DNA of 64,000 bases from Brevibacterium renqingii (GCF_017808105.1 NZ_JADBHF010000003.1:62001-126000); one strand, 5' to 3'. Shown: positions 8,068 to 18,753, numbered from the stretch's first letter. Notes: generated from the sequence alone by a model not told the origin. Translations and numbers: made by a program.

Positions 8068-9234
8068 TCAGCCGAGGTTGCGGGAAATCAGCAGCCGCAT
8101 GATGTCCGAGGTGCCTTCCTCGATCTCCTCGAGTTTGGCATCGCGCATCCACTGCTCGAGAGGATGCTCGCGCGAATAGCCCCACCCGCCCAGGGTCTGC
8201 ACGCCTGCCCAGGTGCAGAACATCGCGGTCTCCGAGGCGTTCAGCTTCGCCATCGCCGCCGCCGAGGTCACCTCCTGACGGCTGACCGCCTCCCCGGCGT
8301 CGATCATCCGCGCGGCATTGAGCACCTGCAGCCAGGCGGCGTCGATGCGCGAGGACATATCGGCCAGGCGGAAGGCCACGGCCTGGTGGTCGATGATCGT
8401 CTTCCCGAACTGCGTGCGCTCCTTCGCATAGTCGCGGGCGTATTCGAAGGCCGCCCGGGCCGTGCCGAGTGCGGCGGCGCCGAGCACGACGCGGGAGATG
8501 TCGAAGGTGCGCATGAGCCCGTAGAAGCCCTGCCCCTCCTCGCCGAGGCGGTTCTGTTCGGGCACGAAGGCATCGGAGAAGAAGATCTCCCGGCAGACGA
8601 TGGCACGCTGGCCCATCTTCTTCATCGGCGCCCCGAATTCCATCCCCTCGGTCTCGCGCGGCAGGAGGAAGGCCGAGACTCCGCGTGAGCGCTGCGAGGG
8701 GTCGGTCTTGGCGAACACGACGTAGTAGTCGGCCAGGCCTGCGTTCGAGATCCATGCCTTCTGCCCGTTGAGCAGGTATCCCCCGTCGACGGCCGTGGCC
8801 TTTGTGATGATCGAGGCCGAGTCGGATCCGGAGCTCGGTTCGGTCGTGGCCAGCGACGTGATCTTCGGGTCGGCGCCGGTCAGCGGCCGCAGCCAGGCCT
8901 CCTTCTGCTCGGCGGTGCCGAGTGCGAGGATCGGGTCGGCGAAGAAGCCGTTCGAGCAGACGAAGTTGCCGATGCCCGGGTCCCCGAAGCACAGCTGCTC
9001 CTGGACCAGGCATTGGGTGAACACGTCGGTGAAACCGCCTCCGCCGAACTCCTCGGGGATCATGAAGTCCGTGATGCCGACCTGGGCGGCGGCGCGGAAG
9101 ATGTCGACGGGCGATTCGGTGTCGGCCTCGTCGACGCGGCGGCCGGCGGGCCGGATCGTGTCCGCGGCGAAGTTCCGGCACAGGTCGAGGATGTCGCGCT
9201 GCTCGTCGGACAGCGGCCAGGGGGTGTAGCTCAT
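8068..9234 (-). CDS. Acyl-CoA dehydrogenase (last gene of the TetR-linked catabolic operon)
   Basis: This 388-residue FAD enzyme introduces a trans-2,3 double bond into an acyl-CoA. FAD and substrate signatures are present ([27 protein letters not shown]), as is the C-terminal EEGTSDIMR with the likely catalytic Glu near 373. Chain-length preference cannot be read from sequence; short or branched acyl-CoAs would fit the operon. It lies 67 nt after the TPP-enzyme gene in the same direction, so it is probably the distal gene of the 14182-8068 operon. Confidence 0.92.
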   Translation of the reverse strand: MSYTPWPLSDEQRDILDLCRNFAADTIRPAGRRVDEADTESPVDIFRAAAQVGITDFMIPEEFGGGGFTDVFTQCLVQEQLCFGDPGIGNFVCSNGFFADPILALGTAEQKEAWLRPLTGADPKITSLATTEPSSGSDSASIITKATAVDGGYLLNGQKAWISNAGLADYYVVFAKTDPSQRSRGVSAFLLPRETEGMEFGAPMKKMGQRAIVCREIFFSDAFVPEQNRLGEEGQGFYGLMRTFDISRVVLGAAALGTARAAFEYARDYAKERTQFGKTIIDHQAVAFRLADMSSRIDAAWLQVLNAARMIDAGEAVSRQEVTSAAAMAKLNASETAMFCTWAGVQTLGGWGYSREHPLEQWMRDAKLEEIEEGTSDIMRLLISRNLG

Positions 9235-9301
9235 GGTGGGTGCCTTTCGATTCGAAGAGGTGCTGGTCGTCTGCGGGCACGTCCTTGCGCCCGCGTCTGG
9301 C

Positions 9302-10939
9302 TCAGCGACCGAGCATGTCCTCGCTTGCCCGCGAGTGCTCGGTGATGTGGATGAGGGTGGGGCCGTCGCGGCCGTCGGCCTCGTTGAGGGCGGCGAGGAG
9401 TTCGCCCGCGCCCTCGGCGTGGATGCCGTAGGCGCCCATCGCCGTCGCCAGGGCCGGAAAGTCCGGCCCGGTCAGTGCCACGCCCGAGGGTGCGTCGCCG
9501 CGGTCGGCCATCTCGTTGCGGATCTCCCCGTAGCCGCCGTTGTCGACGATGATGAGGGTCAGTTTCACTCGCGCCTGGACGGCGGCGGCGAGTTCGGCGA
9601 TCGTGAACATCGAACCGCCGTCGCCTTCGACCGCGACGACTCGGGCCTCGGGTGCGGCGAGCTTGGCGCCGATGCCCGCGGGCAGGCCGTAGCCGAGGGT
9701 TCCCGCGCCTGCCGGGTAGAGGAAGCGGTCGCCGCGGCGAGCCGTCCATCCCGTCTGGACGCCGTAGTAGCAGGCCATCGTCGAGTCCGCGGCGAGGACG
9801 ACCGGTCCCGCCGCCGAGGCGGTGAAGGCGTTGAGCGCGTCCGTGAGCTCGGCCCACGGTGCACCGTCCTGCTCCATCGCCGAGGCGGCCGTGTCCTTCC
9901 AGCCTCGCCGCCAGTCCGCGGCCGCCGCCGTGTCCTCTGCCGAGCGCCGCCCTTGCAACGCCGCAGCCAGCTGGCCGGTCGCCGACTTCGCATCAGCGAG
10001 GATGGGGTGGGACACCGATGCGTTCGTGAGCATCTGCACCTCGTCGATGTCGATGCGCACCACGGTCTCGGGCAGCGGCAGGGGTTCGGGCCAGAAGTCG
10101 CTGGAGGCCAGTTCGGTGCCGATCGCGATGACGGCGTCGGCATCTGCGGTCAGCTCCGGCAGCAGTTCGAGGAAGCCGATGGCGCCGAGACTGTGCTCGC
10201 CGTCGTCGTCGATGACGCCCTTGGCGTTCGAGGACACGATGATGCCGGCGCCCAGAGCCTGCGCCAGTGTTTCGATCTCCCGGCCCGCCCCGTGCGAACC
10301 GGCGCCGGCGATGATGAGCGGACGGCGGGCGCCGGCGAGAGCCTCGGCGGCGGTGTCGATGCGGTTTGCATCCGCGCTCGGCAGCGGTCGGGTCACGGAC
10401 GGGTGCGATCGGCCAGGTCCCGTCGCCTCGATGAGGTCGAGGGGTATCTCGATCGCCGCGGGCCGGGTCCGGCCCGAGCGCATCGCCGACAGCGTCTGCC
10501 CCACTGCCAGGGAGACCTCGCCGGGGCTCGTGACCCGGTGGACCTCGGTGAGCACGGCTTCGAGTGCGCCCGCCTGGTTGCGGACCTCGTGGAGGAGGCC
10601 GTTGCCGCGGCCGGGATGGGTCAGCGGCATGCCGGGGCAGATGAGGAGCACGGGCACGGAGTCGGTGAAGGACTGGAGCAGGGCCGTCAGCGCGTTGAGG
10701 ACGGCCGGTCCGGTGGTGGTGACGACGACGTTGACCTCGCCGGTCGCACGTGCGGCGCCGTCGGCCATGTATCCCGCACCCTGTTCGTGACGGGGCGAGA
10801 CGATGTCGATGCCCTCGGCCGACAGCTGGGCGAAGATCTCGAGATTGTGGGTCCCGGGGATCCCGAACACCCGCGTGATGCCTTCGGCCTTCAGCGCCCG
10901 GGCCAGATGTGCACCTCCGGTGATGTCTGCCTGTTCCAT
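9302..10939 (-). CDS. Thiamine-diphosphate-dependent enzyme (acetolactate synthase / 2-oxo-acid decarboxylase-like)
   Basis: This 545-residue protein has the three-domain TPP layout. The PYR domain carries the cofactor-activating Glu52 (RHEQGAGYMADG), a middle domain follows, and the PP domain has the GDGG motif near 437 closed by DNGGYGEIRNE. The RHEQGAG region and the GRGNGLLHE stretch recall 5-guanidino-2-oxopentanoate decarboxylase (AruI) and related 2-oxo-acid decarboxylases more than anabolic IlvB, and no small subunit gene is adjacent. The start at ATG 10939 is favoured over GTG 10945 because AGGAG then sits 5 nt away. A 2-oxo-acid decarboxylase role is inferred from the neighbouring dehydrogenase and CoA ligase. 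Confidence 0.85.
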   Translation of the reverse strand: MEQADITGGAHLARALKAEGITRVFGIPGTHNLEIFAQLSAEGIDIVSPRHEQGAGYMADGAARATGEVNVVVTTTGPAVLNALTALLQSFTDSVPVLLICPGMPLTHPGRGNGLLHEVRNQAGALEAVLTEVHRVTSPGEVSLAVGQTLSAMRSGRTRPAAIEIPLDLIEATGPGRSHPSVTRPLPSADANRIDTAAEALAGARRPLIIAGAGSHGAGREIETLAQALGAGIIVSSNAKGVIDDDGEHSLGAIGFLELLPELTADADAVIAIGTELASSDFWPEPLPLPETVVRIDIDEVQMLTNASVSHPILADAKSATGQLAAALQGRRSAEDTAAAADWRRGWKDTAASAMEQDGAPWAELTDALNAFTASAAGPVVLAADSTMACYYGVQTGWTARRGDRFLYPAGAGTLGYGLPAGIGAKLAAPEARVVAVEGDGGSMFTIAELAAAVQARVKLTLIIVDNGGYGEIRNEMADRGDAPSGVALTGPDFPALATAMGAYGIHAEGAGELLAALNEADGRDGPTLIHITEHSRASEDMLGR

Positions 10940-10941
10940 GG

Positions 10942-12981
10942 TCACTCCTTGCTGGTTTCGGTGTCGGTGACGACGAGTGCGTCGACGGCCAGCGCGCCGG
11001 ATGTGGCGACGCGGACCGGGTTGATCTCGATCTCGGCGATCTCATTGTTCGAGGCGATGAGTCGGGAGACGGCGACGATGACCTCGGCGAGCCCGTCGAG
11101 GTCGGCTGCCGGCCTGCCGCGCCAGCCGGTGAGCAGGCGGTAGCAGGTCAGCCGGGAGATCATCTCGAGCGCTTCGGTATGGGAGACGGGAGCGAGTTCG
11201 AGCCACGTATCGCCGTAGAGCTCGGTCTCGGTGCCGCCGGCTCCGACCATGACGATGGGCCCGAAGTTCTCGTCCTGCCGTCCGCCGACGAGGATCTCGA
11301 CGACGCCGTCGCGGGTATCCATCTCCTCGAGAACGTACTCTCCCTCGCCGAGGCGGGCGACCATGTCCGCATGCGCGCGGGCGACGGCGCTCGTATCCTC
11401 GAGGCCCAGGACGATGCCGCCCACCTCGGTCTTGTGCGCGAGCCATCCGGCTTTGAGGGCGAACGGCGGAGTCAGCTCTGCTGCGGCGATCGCCTCGGCG
11501 AGGTCGTCACCACGACCGAGGGTCACGGCTGCGGGCACGGGCACTCCGGCTGCGGCCATGGCGTCCCGGGCGGCCGTATAGCCGGCTCCCCACGGCGTGA
11601 TGGTCCCGGAGAGGTCGTGGGTCTCGGTGATGCGACCGGAGTGGGAGGCGTAGAACCCGGCGCGGGCGAGCACGCGCATCGCGGCTTCGATCGAGGCATA
11701 GGACGGGATGCCGCGTTCCCACAGACCCGCCACGGCCTGGGAATCGGCGCTCATCGAGTGGACGATGAGCGGTTTGCGGTGACCGCTGACGATGTTCCCG
11801 AGACGCTCGACCTCGGCGAGTTCGGCCTCGAGCAGCTCGGGGATGTCCTCGCCGTAGCAGCCGAAGTAGCCGCTGAGGACGACGGCGTCGATCGTCTCAT
11901 CGGCCAGCAGCACGTCGACGAGGCTCGAATACACCGACAGGTCCTTCTCGCCCGCGCCGTCGAGGTCGATCGGATTGTCGATGCCTCCGGCCTCGGGCAG
12001 AAGGTCAGCCGCTTTCTCAGCGGTGGCCGGGTCGAGGACCTCGACGCTGAGGCCGAATCCCTCGGCGGTGTCCGCGGCGATGGCGCCCTGGCCTCCGGAG
12101 TCGGAGATGACCGCGACCCGCCGGGCCGCAGGCAGCCAGGAGGAGGCGAAGAACCCGGCGAGTTCGACGACCTCGCCGGGCGTCGAGAGCCGGATGGCGC
12201 CGGCGGCGCGGCAGGCCGCATCGACGGTGTCGATCGCCGAGGTGAGCGAACCGGTGTGCGACTTCGCCATGCGCGCACCGGCATTCGACGAGCCGGTGGT
12301 CAGGATCATCGTCGGCTTGCCCGCCGCCCGCAGCGCCTGCATCGCCTGCACGAGTGCGCTGCCGCCGGTGAAGGATTCGAGGTAGATGACGACCTGCGCG
12401 GTGTCGGGATCATCGACGAGAGAGCGCAGGATCTCCGCGGCGCGGACATCGGACTGGCCGCCGATCGAGGCGAACCGGGAGATGCCGAGGCCGCTGCGGG
12501 CCGAGAGCGTGGCGATCTCGGTGCCGAGCTGCCCGCTCTGGGTGCCTACGGCCAGAGACCCCGGGGTGAAGTGGCCCCAGGCGAGCAGCAGCTCATTGGC
12601 CGAGTCGACGAGGCCCAATGAGTTCGGTCCGATGAGGCGGGCACCGGCGGCGACGATCCGCTCCGCGAGCTCCGCGGCGTTCGGCACGCGCGCGGAGATG
12701 ATGAGGAAGGCGCGCACGCCGGCGGCCAGGGCTTCGTCGACGGCACCGGAGACCGCAGGCCCGGGGATGGAGATGACGAGCAGCTCAGGGACCTCGGGCA
12801 GCTCGGACAGGTGCGCGAAGGTCGGCTGTCCCTGGATCGAGGCGGCCCGGGAGTTGATGAGGTGGACGCTGCGCCGGTGCGCACCGGTGAGCGCGCCGGC
12901 CGAGAGCCAGAATCCCCATTTGCTGGGATCGTTCGATGCTCCGAGGACGGCGACGCTGCCGGGATCGAAGAACGCATCCAT
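10942..12981 (-). CDS. NDP-forming acyl-CoA synthetase (fused alpha-beta, acetate-CoA ligase family)
   Basis: This 679-residue single polypeptide makes acyl-CoA from a carboxylate with nucleoside diphosphate release. The CoA-binding Rossmann domain opens with FFDPGSVAVLGASNDP. The phosphohistidine region is KSHTGS near residue 240. Central ligase folds and a C-terminal ATP-grasp domain (PFALKAGWLAHKTEVGGIVL) complete it. The start at 12981 lies 4 nt after the stop of the amino acid dehydrogenase gene; the longer ORF upstream has no conserved features. The substrate is unknown; in this operon it would activate the acid derived from the decarboxylated 2-oxo acid. Confidence 0.88.
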   Translation of the reverse strand: MDAFFDPGSVAVLGASNDPSKWGFWLSAGALTGAHRRSVHLINSRAASIQGQPTFAHLSELPEVPELLVISIPGPAVSGAVDEALAAGVRAFLIISARVPNAAELAERIVAAGARLIGPNSLGLVDSANELLLAWGHFTPGSLAVGTQSGQLGTEIATLSARSGLGISRFASIGGQSDVRAAEILRSLVDDPDTAQVVIYLESFTGGSALVQAMQALRAAGKPTMILTTGSSNAGARMAKSHTGSLTSAIDTVDAACRAAGAIRLSTPGEVVELAGFFASSWLPAARRVAVISDSGGQGAIAADTAEGFGLSVEVLDPATAEKAADLLPEAGGIDNPIDLDGAGEKDLSVYSSLVDVLLADETIDAVVLSGYFGCYGEDIPELLEAELAEVERLGNIVSGHRKPLIVHSMSADSQAVAGLWERGIPSYASIEAAMRVLARAGFYASHSGRITETHDLSGTITPWGAGYTAARDAMAAAGVPVPAAVTLGRGDDLAEAIAAAELTPPFALKAGWLAHKTEVGGIVLGLEDTSAVARAHADMVARLGEGEYVLEEMDTRDGVVEILVGGRQDENFGPIVMVGAGGTETELYGDTWLELAPVSHTEALEMISRLTCYRLLTGWRGRPAADLDGLAEVIVAVSRLIASNNEIAEIEINPVRVATSGALAVDALVVTDTETSKE

Positions 12982-12985
12982 GGCG

Positions 12986-14182
12986 CTAGCGACCGCTCGC
13001 GGCGGGCGCGTCGACGCGAGGTGCCGCGTCGACGGCGTGGAGGCGGGCGAGGTTCGCATCGACCGTGGCCTGTGCGGCCGCGCGCGGGCTGATCCCCTGC
13101 TCTGCGGCCGTGGCGAGCACCTCGGTGGTGAGTTCGCGCAGAGTCGTCGTCACGAGCTCGCGGCTGTCGGTCCAGCTGCCGTCGACGTCGCCGAAGGTCA
13201 CCCACCACCACCAGGCGTTGGTCGCGGAGTTCGCGAGGAAGTCGGGGACGACGGTGACTCCGCGTGCACGCAGCTTCTCCTCGGCCTCGGGCAGCACGGG
13301 CATGTTCGCGGCTTCGACGATGAGTCCGGCCCGGATGCGCTCGCAGTTGTCCGCGGTGATCGCATAGCTGACGGCGGCCGGGATGAGCACCTCGGCCTCG
13401 GCGGCCAGCCAGTCGTCGCGGTCGCCGTCGTGGTCTTCGGCGCGCAGGGCCGCTCGGTCGATGCCGCCGAAGGGGTCACGGGTGGCGAGCAGGGCCTCGA
13501 CGTCGAGGCCCTCGGGGTTCGAGACGAACCCGTCGGCGTCGGCGATGCCGACGATCCGCACTCCCGCCTCGGCGAGGAATCGGGCGCTCGCGCCTCCCAT
13601 CGATCCGAATCCCTGGATGACGGCACGGCAGGCCGCCGGATCCTGTCCTTCGGCCCTGAGCGCGGCGATCGCCGAGGCGGCCACGCCGAGTCCTCCGACG
13701 AGTTCGTCCTGGGCCACGCCGTCGACGACGGTCGCGAAAGCTGTCTTCGCCCGGACCGCTGAGACCTCGGGGTCGGTGATGAGTTTGTCCACGGCGGCGA
13801 GACCGGAGCCCAGCCCGCGGCGGGCGATGATCTCGTCGATGTCGCCCTGACGGACTCCGAGGTCCTCGCCGAGGGCCCAATAGGTGTGCATGATCGGAGC
13901 CATCGCAACGAGGAACCGTTCGAGGACCCCCTTGGCTCCCGGCGCGCGGGGATCGAAGTCGATGCCGCCCTTGGCACCGCCGACGGGGACGTAGTGCCGG
14001 CCCTCGCGAAGATGGATCGCCTCCTTGCGGGTCATCCCCTGAGCCAGGCCGCGCACCTCCTCGAGGGTGCAGCCCTTGCGCATGCGCAGACCGCCCGAGG
14101 CGGTTTCGCGGACGAGGGTGTCGATGACGACGAAGCCGCGGGCTCCGGTGGCAGGATCCTGCCAAGTGATGTCCATGAACAT
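12986..14182 (-). CDS. Glu/Leu/Phe/Val-type amino acid dehydrogenase
   Basis: This 398-residue NAD(P)-linked enzyme oxidatively deaminates an amino acid to a 2-oxo acid. The substrate-binding region has GGLRMRKGC and MTRKEAI, then the signature GGAKGGIDFDP with the catalytic-site Lys. The Rossmann domain has GFGSMGGASARFL and ADADG, followed by VEAANMPV. GGGGAG 5 nt before the ATG at 14182 fixes the start, although an in-frame ATG lies further up. It heads an operon of four genes whose promoter and palindrome are immediately upstream. Which amino acid it uses cannot be told. Confidence 0.88.
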   Translation of the reverse strand: MFMDITWQDPATGARGFVVIDTLVRETASGGLRMRKGCTLEEVRGLAQGMTRKEAIHLREGRHYVPVGGAKGGIDFDPRAPGAKGVLERFLVAMAPIMHTYWALGEDLGVRQGDIDEIIARRGLGSGLAAVDKLITDPEVSAVRAKTAFATVVDGVAQDELVGGLGVAASAIAALRAEGQDPAACRAVIQGFGSMGGASARFLAEAGVRIVGIADADGFVSNPEGLDVEALLATRDPFGGIDRAALRAEDHDGDRDDWLAAEAEVLIPAAVSYAITADNCERIRAGLIVEAANMPVLPEAEEKLRARGVTVVPDFLANSATNAWWWWVTFGDVDGSWTDSRELVTTTLRELTTEVLATAAEQGISPRAAAQATVDANLARLHAVDAAPRVDAPAASGR

Positions 14183-14202
14183 AGTGCTCCCCAAAGAATT
14201 TA

Positions 14203-14220
14203 ACTGAATCGCCATTCAGT
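14203..14220. promoter_or_regulatory. 18-bp palindromic operator, likely TetR site
   Basis: On the minus strand the sequence is ACTGAATGGCGATTCAGT: perfect 7-bp arms around a 4-bp centre. It lies just downstream of the predicted transcription start of the 14182-8068 operon and 21 nt before the first start codon. This is a roadblock position typical for TetR repressors. The TetR at 14455-15069 is the natural candidate (inference). Confidence 0.65.
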
Positions 14221-14235
14221 AACGCGTTCTCCCTC

Positions 14236-14264
14236 AGTCTGACGTGAAACCGCGGGCGCGTCAA
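14236..14264 (-). promoter_or_regulatory. Promoter of the amino acid dehydrogenase operon
   Basis: TTGACG (14259-14264) and CAGACT (14236-14241) on the minus strand are spaced exactly 17 nt. The transcription start would fall near 14229, placing the palindrome at 14203-14220 immediately downstream. Confidence 0.6.
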
Positions 14265-14312
14265 GAGGGCTGTTCGGCAGGGCTCTCGTACCCGGTTCGA
14301 TAGGCTCTGGGC

Positions 14313-14474
14313 ATGATGTCAGGCTTCGCCTATGCACACCCCTGGTGGTGGCCCGAGCAGCAGGATGCCTGGGCACAGCAGCTGACAGAGCGTTCGGGCC
14401 CCCGAGCCGCGGGCCGCCGATCGCTGAATGATCGGTCTCTGAGCAGTGCTCGAGTCAGTCGAGCTCGCTGGTGA
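14313..14474 (+). CDS. Candidate small ORF, Trp-rich leader-peptide-like
   Basis: This 53-codon plus-strand ORF has a proximal peptide that includes AHPWWWPEQQ and a fourth Trp soon after. Actinobacterial trp leader peptides commonly have a similar Ala-His...Trp-Trp-Trp core. TAGGCT (14301-14306) ends 6 nt before the ATG, the same geometry as the predicted leaderless genes here. A second ATG is adjacent. Downstream lies a small hairpin (14417-14435). No trp gene follows: the next gene is TetR, in antisense. Its coding status is unproven; the 3' half overlaps the TetR gene and is less convincing. Confidence 0.35.
   Translation: MMSGFAYAHPWWWPEQQDAWAQQLTERSGPRAAGRRSLNDRSLSSARVSRARW
14417..14435. 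terminator. Weak hairpin between the Trp-rich ORF and TetR
   Basis: CCGATC and GATCGG form a 6-bp stem with a 7-nt loop, 20 nt past the TetR stop and inside the small plus-strand ORF. It could end TetR transcription or be the attenuator of the leader-like ORF. No T-run is present in either direction. Confidence 0.3.
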
Positions 14475-15069
14475 GGAACTCGCCGACCCAGGCGCGCAGC
14501 TTCTCCTGGGATACGGAGTCCGAGTTGAACAGCAGCTGCACGGCGAGGCCGTCCAGGTAGGCGAGGATCCGGGTGGCACAGGCCTCGGCGAATCCGTCCG
14601 CCGACTGCGCACCGGCTTCATCGCCTCGTGAGGCGACTTCCCCGGATCCGATGCCTTCGACGATGAGGTCGGCGAGGATCGTCTTCCAATCACGGTCGAG
14701 GGCCGAGAAGGTCGATTTCAGATCCTCGTCGAACAGCCCTGCGGACCAGCCGTCGATCCAGATCTTCCAGCTGCGCGTCGAGCCGGCCGGCATGTACCAG
14801 CCGATGACCTCGCTCAGCCGCTCCCGAGCGGATCCGGTTCCGGCTGCGAGGTTCCTGGCGTGGTCGAGATCGTTGCGTCCGGCATGGTCGAAGGCCGCGG
14901 CGACGAGTGCTTCCTTCGTCGCGAAGTGATAGATGACCAGACTTGCGCTCAGCCCCAGTCGCTCGGCGACATCGGCCACACGCAGGGTCCGCAGACCCGT
15001 CGCTTCGATCTCCTCGACCGTAGCGGCGAGGATCTCCTCGCGACGGACTTCGGCACTCTTCCTCGCCAT
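14455..15069 (-). CDS. TetR-family regulator of the adjacent catabolic operon
   Basis: This 204-residue protein has an N-terminal helix-turn-helix (LRVADVAERLGLSASLVIYHF, about residues 27-47). The C-terminal domain resembles the BetI-type TetR regulators (SWKIWIDGWSAG). GGGGAGTC before the ATG at 15069 sets the start; codons further upstream are not conserved. It lies upstream of the 14182-8068 operon in the same orientation, separated by 272 nt that contain the operon promoter and palindrome. Repression of that operon, relieved by an amino or acyl metabolite, is the simplest inference. Confidence 0.88.
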   Translation of the reverse strand: MARKSAEVRREEILAATVEEIEATGLRTLRVADVAERLGLSASLVIYHFATKEALVAAAFDHAGRNDLDHARNLAAGTGSARERLSEVIGWYMPAGSTRSWKIWIDGWSAGLFDEDLKSTFSALDRDWKTILADLIVEGIGSGEVASRGDEAGAQSADGFAEACATRILAYLDGLAVQLLFNSDSVSQEKLRAWVGEFLTSELD

Positions 15070-15124
15070 GACTCCCCTGTCGTTGCTGTACGGCCCTTCT
15101 CGAGCGTACAGCCTCCTCACTGCC

Positions 15125-16378
15125 TCAGGGCAGCCGGACCTCGGCGGCAGGACCGACCATGGCCAGGGCCTTCGGCTTCTCCAGGAGCGAACCGGCCATG
15201 GCGCTGACCTCGTCAGCGGTGACCGAGCGGATGCGCTCGATGAGGTCGAGCGGCGCCTCGAGCGGCAGACCGAAGATCTCCGACCTCGCCAGACGATTCA
15301 TCCGGGCCGCCGACGACTCGAGGCCGAGGACCATCGACCCGGATAGCTGGGAGACGATCTCGTCGAGTTCGAATCGGCTCGGCGCTTCCTGGGCCAGCCG
15401 GCCCCATTCGGTCAGGGCCAGGTCGATGACCGCCTGAGCGTTCTCTGCCGTGCAGCCGGCGTAGATGCCGAAGGTGCCGGTGTCCGTGAACTGGCTGGCC
15501 ACACAGTTGACGGCGTAGGCGAGACCGCGTTCCTCGCGCACGCTCTGGAACAGCCGCGAGGACATTCCGCCGCCGAGCATCGTCAGCAGCACGGAGTAGA
15601 CGAACCGATCGTCGTGGCCTTCTTCGAGGCCTTCGCAGCCCAGCAGGAGGCCCAGCTGTTCCGTGTCCTTGACGGTGTGGGAGGTCCCCGGCCGGAAGAC
15701 CGGGCGCTCACGGCTCGCACCCGCCAGGTGGGCTCCTACCGCAACCCCGTCGGCGGACCAGGCTTCCGCTCGGGAGCCGAGCCCCGCCTCGGCGAGGGCG
15801 TCTTCGACCATCCTCAGCACCTCTTCGTGGGTGGCGCCTCCGGCGGCGGCAATGACCAGACGCGGCGGGATGTAGGTCGAGGAGTAGTGGTCGATGACCG
15901 TGTGGTGGCCGAGGGCGCGGATCTGCTCCTTCGTCGCCCCGACCGGTCGGGCCAGCGGATGAGAGCCGAAGACGAGTGCGTCGAAGTCGTCGAAGAGGAC
16001 ATCGGTGGGGTCATCAGCCGACATCGCGAGCTCTTCGATGATGACGCCGCGCTCACGCTCGAATTCGTCGACGTCGAGCTGGGAATTCGAGACCATGTCG
16101 AGCAGCAGGCCCGTGATGTTCGGCAGGTCGGTGACCAAGCACCGCGAGTAATAGCAGGTGAGCTCCTTTGCGGTGATCGCGTTCGAATCACCGCCGGTGC
16201 GGTCGAAGGCCGCGGCGATGGACTTCGCGTCCTTCGTCTCGGTGCCCTTGAACAGCATGTGCTCGAGGAAATGCGTCGAACCGGCGGTCGTCGCGGATTC
16301 GTCCCGCGAACCCGCGGCGACCCAGATGCCGATCGTCTCCGAGGCCAGGCCCGGCATGTGCTCGGTGGTCAGTGTCAA
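15125..16378 (-). CDS. M16-family zinc peptidase (pitrilysin/insulinase-like)
   Basis: The inverted zinc motif HFLEH is present (GSTHFLEHMLFKG), with the downstream Glu in the ERGVIIEELAM helix. M16 peptidases next to pnp are a regular feature of actinobacteria. The only ordinary start is TTG at 16378, giving 417 residues. Yet the in-frame sequence just upstream encodes RSVLPGGLTLTTEHMPG, the usual N terminus of the family, so translation almost certainly begins earlier. No ATG, GTG or TTG exists in that stretch. A CTG at 16444, overlapping the pnp stop and preceded by GAGGG, is the best candidate and would give 439 residues. Confidence 0.88.
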   Translation of the reverse strand: MTLTTEHMPGLASETIGIWVAAGSRDESATTAGSTHFLEHMLFKGTETKDAKSIAAAFDRTGGDSNAITAKELTCYYSRCLVTDLPNITGLLLDMVSNSQLDVDEFERERGVIIEELAMSADDPTDVLFDDFDALVFGSHPLARPVGATKEQIRALGHHTVIDHYSSTYIPPRLVIAAAGGATHEEVLRMVEDALAEAGLGSRAEAWSADGVAVGAHLAGASRERPVFRPGTSHTVKDTEQLGLLLGCEGLEEGHDDRFVYSVLLTMLGGGMSSRLFQSVREERGLAYAVNCVASQFTDTGTFGIYAGCTAENAQAVIDLALTEWGRLAQEAPSRFELDEIVSQLSGSMVLGLESSAARMNRLARSEIFGLPLEAPLDLIERIRSVTADEVSAMAGSLLEKPKALAMVGPAAEVRLP

Positions 16379-16440
16379 ACCACCGGGGAGGACAGACCGA
16401 TCGATTCGGCTGCCCTCCCCGGTGTGCGAACTCTCGAGTA

Positions 16441-18660
<2,220 letters not shown>

Positions 18661-18702
18661 GTAGTCTCCTAGATTGTACCGGCACGCGGTGGCCCTCAGC
18701 GG

Positions 18703-18753
18703 ACGAGGAGTGTCCTCGTTGCATGAGCGATCGCACCGCCTTGCGCAGTGCGA
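18703..18753 (-). ncRNA. Candidate structured pnp leader (Actino-pnp-like)
   Basis: On the minus strand two consecutive hairpins precede pnp. One is at 18731-18753, with arms TCGCAC/GTGCGA and an inner GC/GC pair. The other is at 18703-18719, with a perfect 7-bp ACGAGGA/TCCTCGT stem and 3-nt loop. A conserved RNA motif called Actino-pnp is known upstream of pnp in actinobacteria. I can see the position and hairpins, but cannot verify the covariance model. Confidence 0.4.

Noticed and set aside
9233..11143. 636-codon plus-strand ORF across the TPP enzyme gene
   Set aside because: It overlaps a well-supported gene in antisense and shows no recognisable fold.
14455..15120. Longer TetR form starting at 15120
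   Set aside because: The first 17 codons are not conserved-looking, while GGGGAGTC precedes the ATG at 15069.
18675..18690. TACAAT as the pnp promoter
   Set aside because: It lies only a few bases before the ribosome binding site; the transcript would lose the site.
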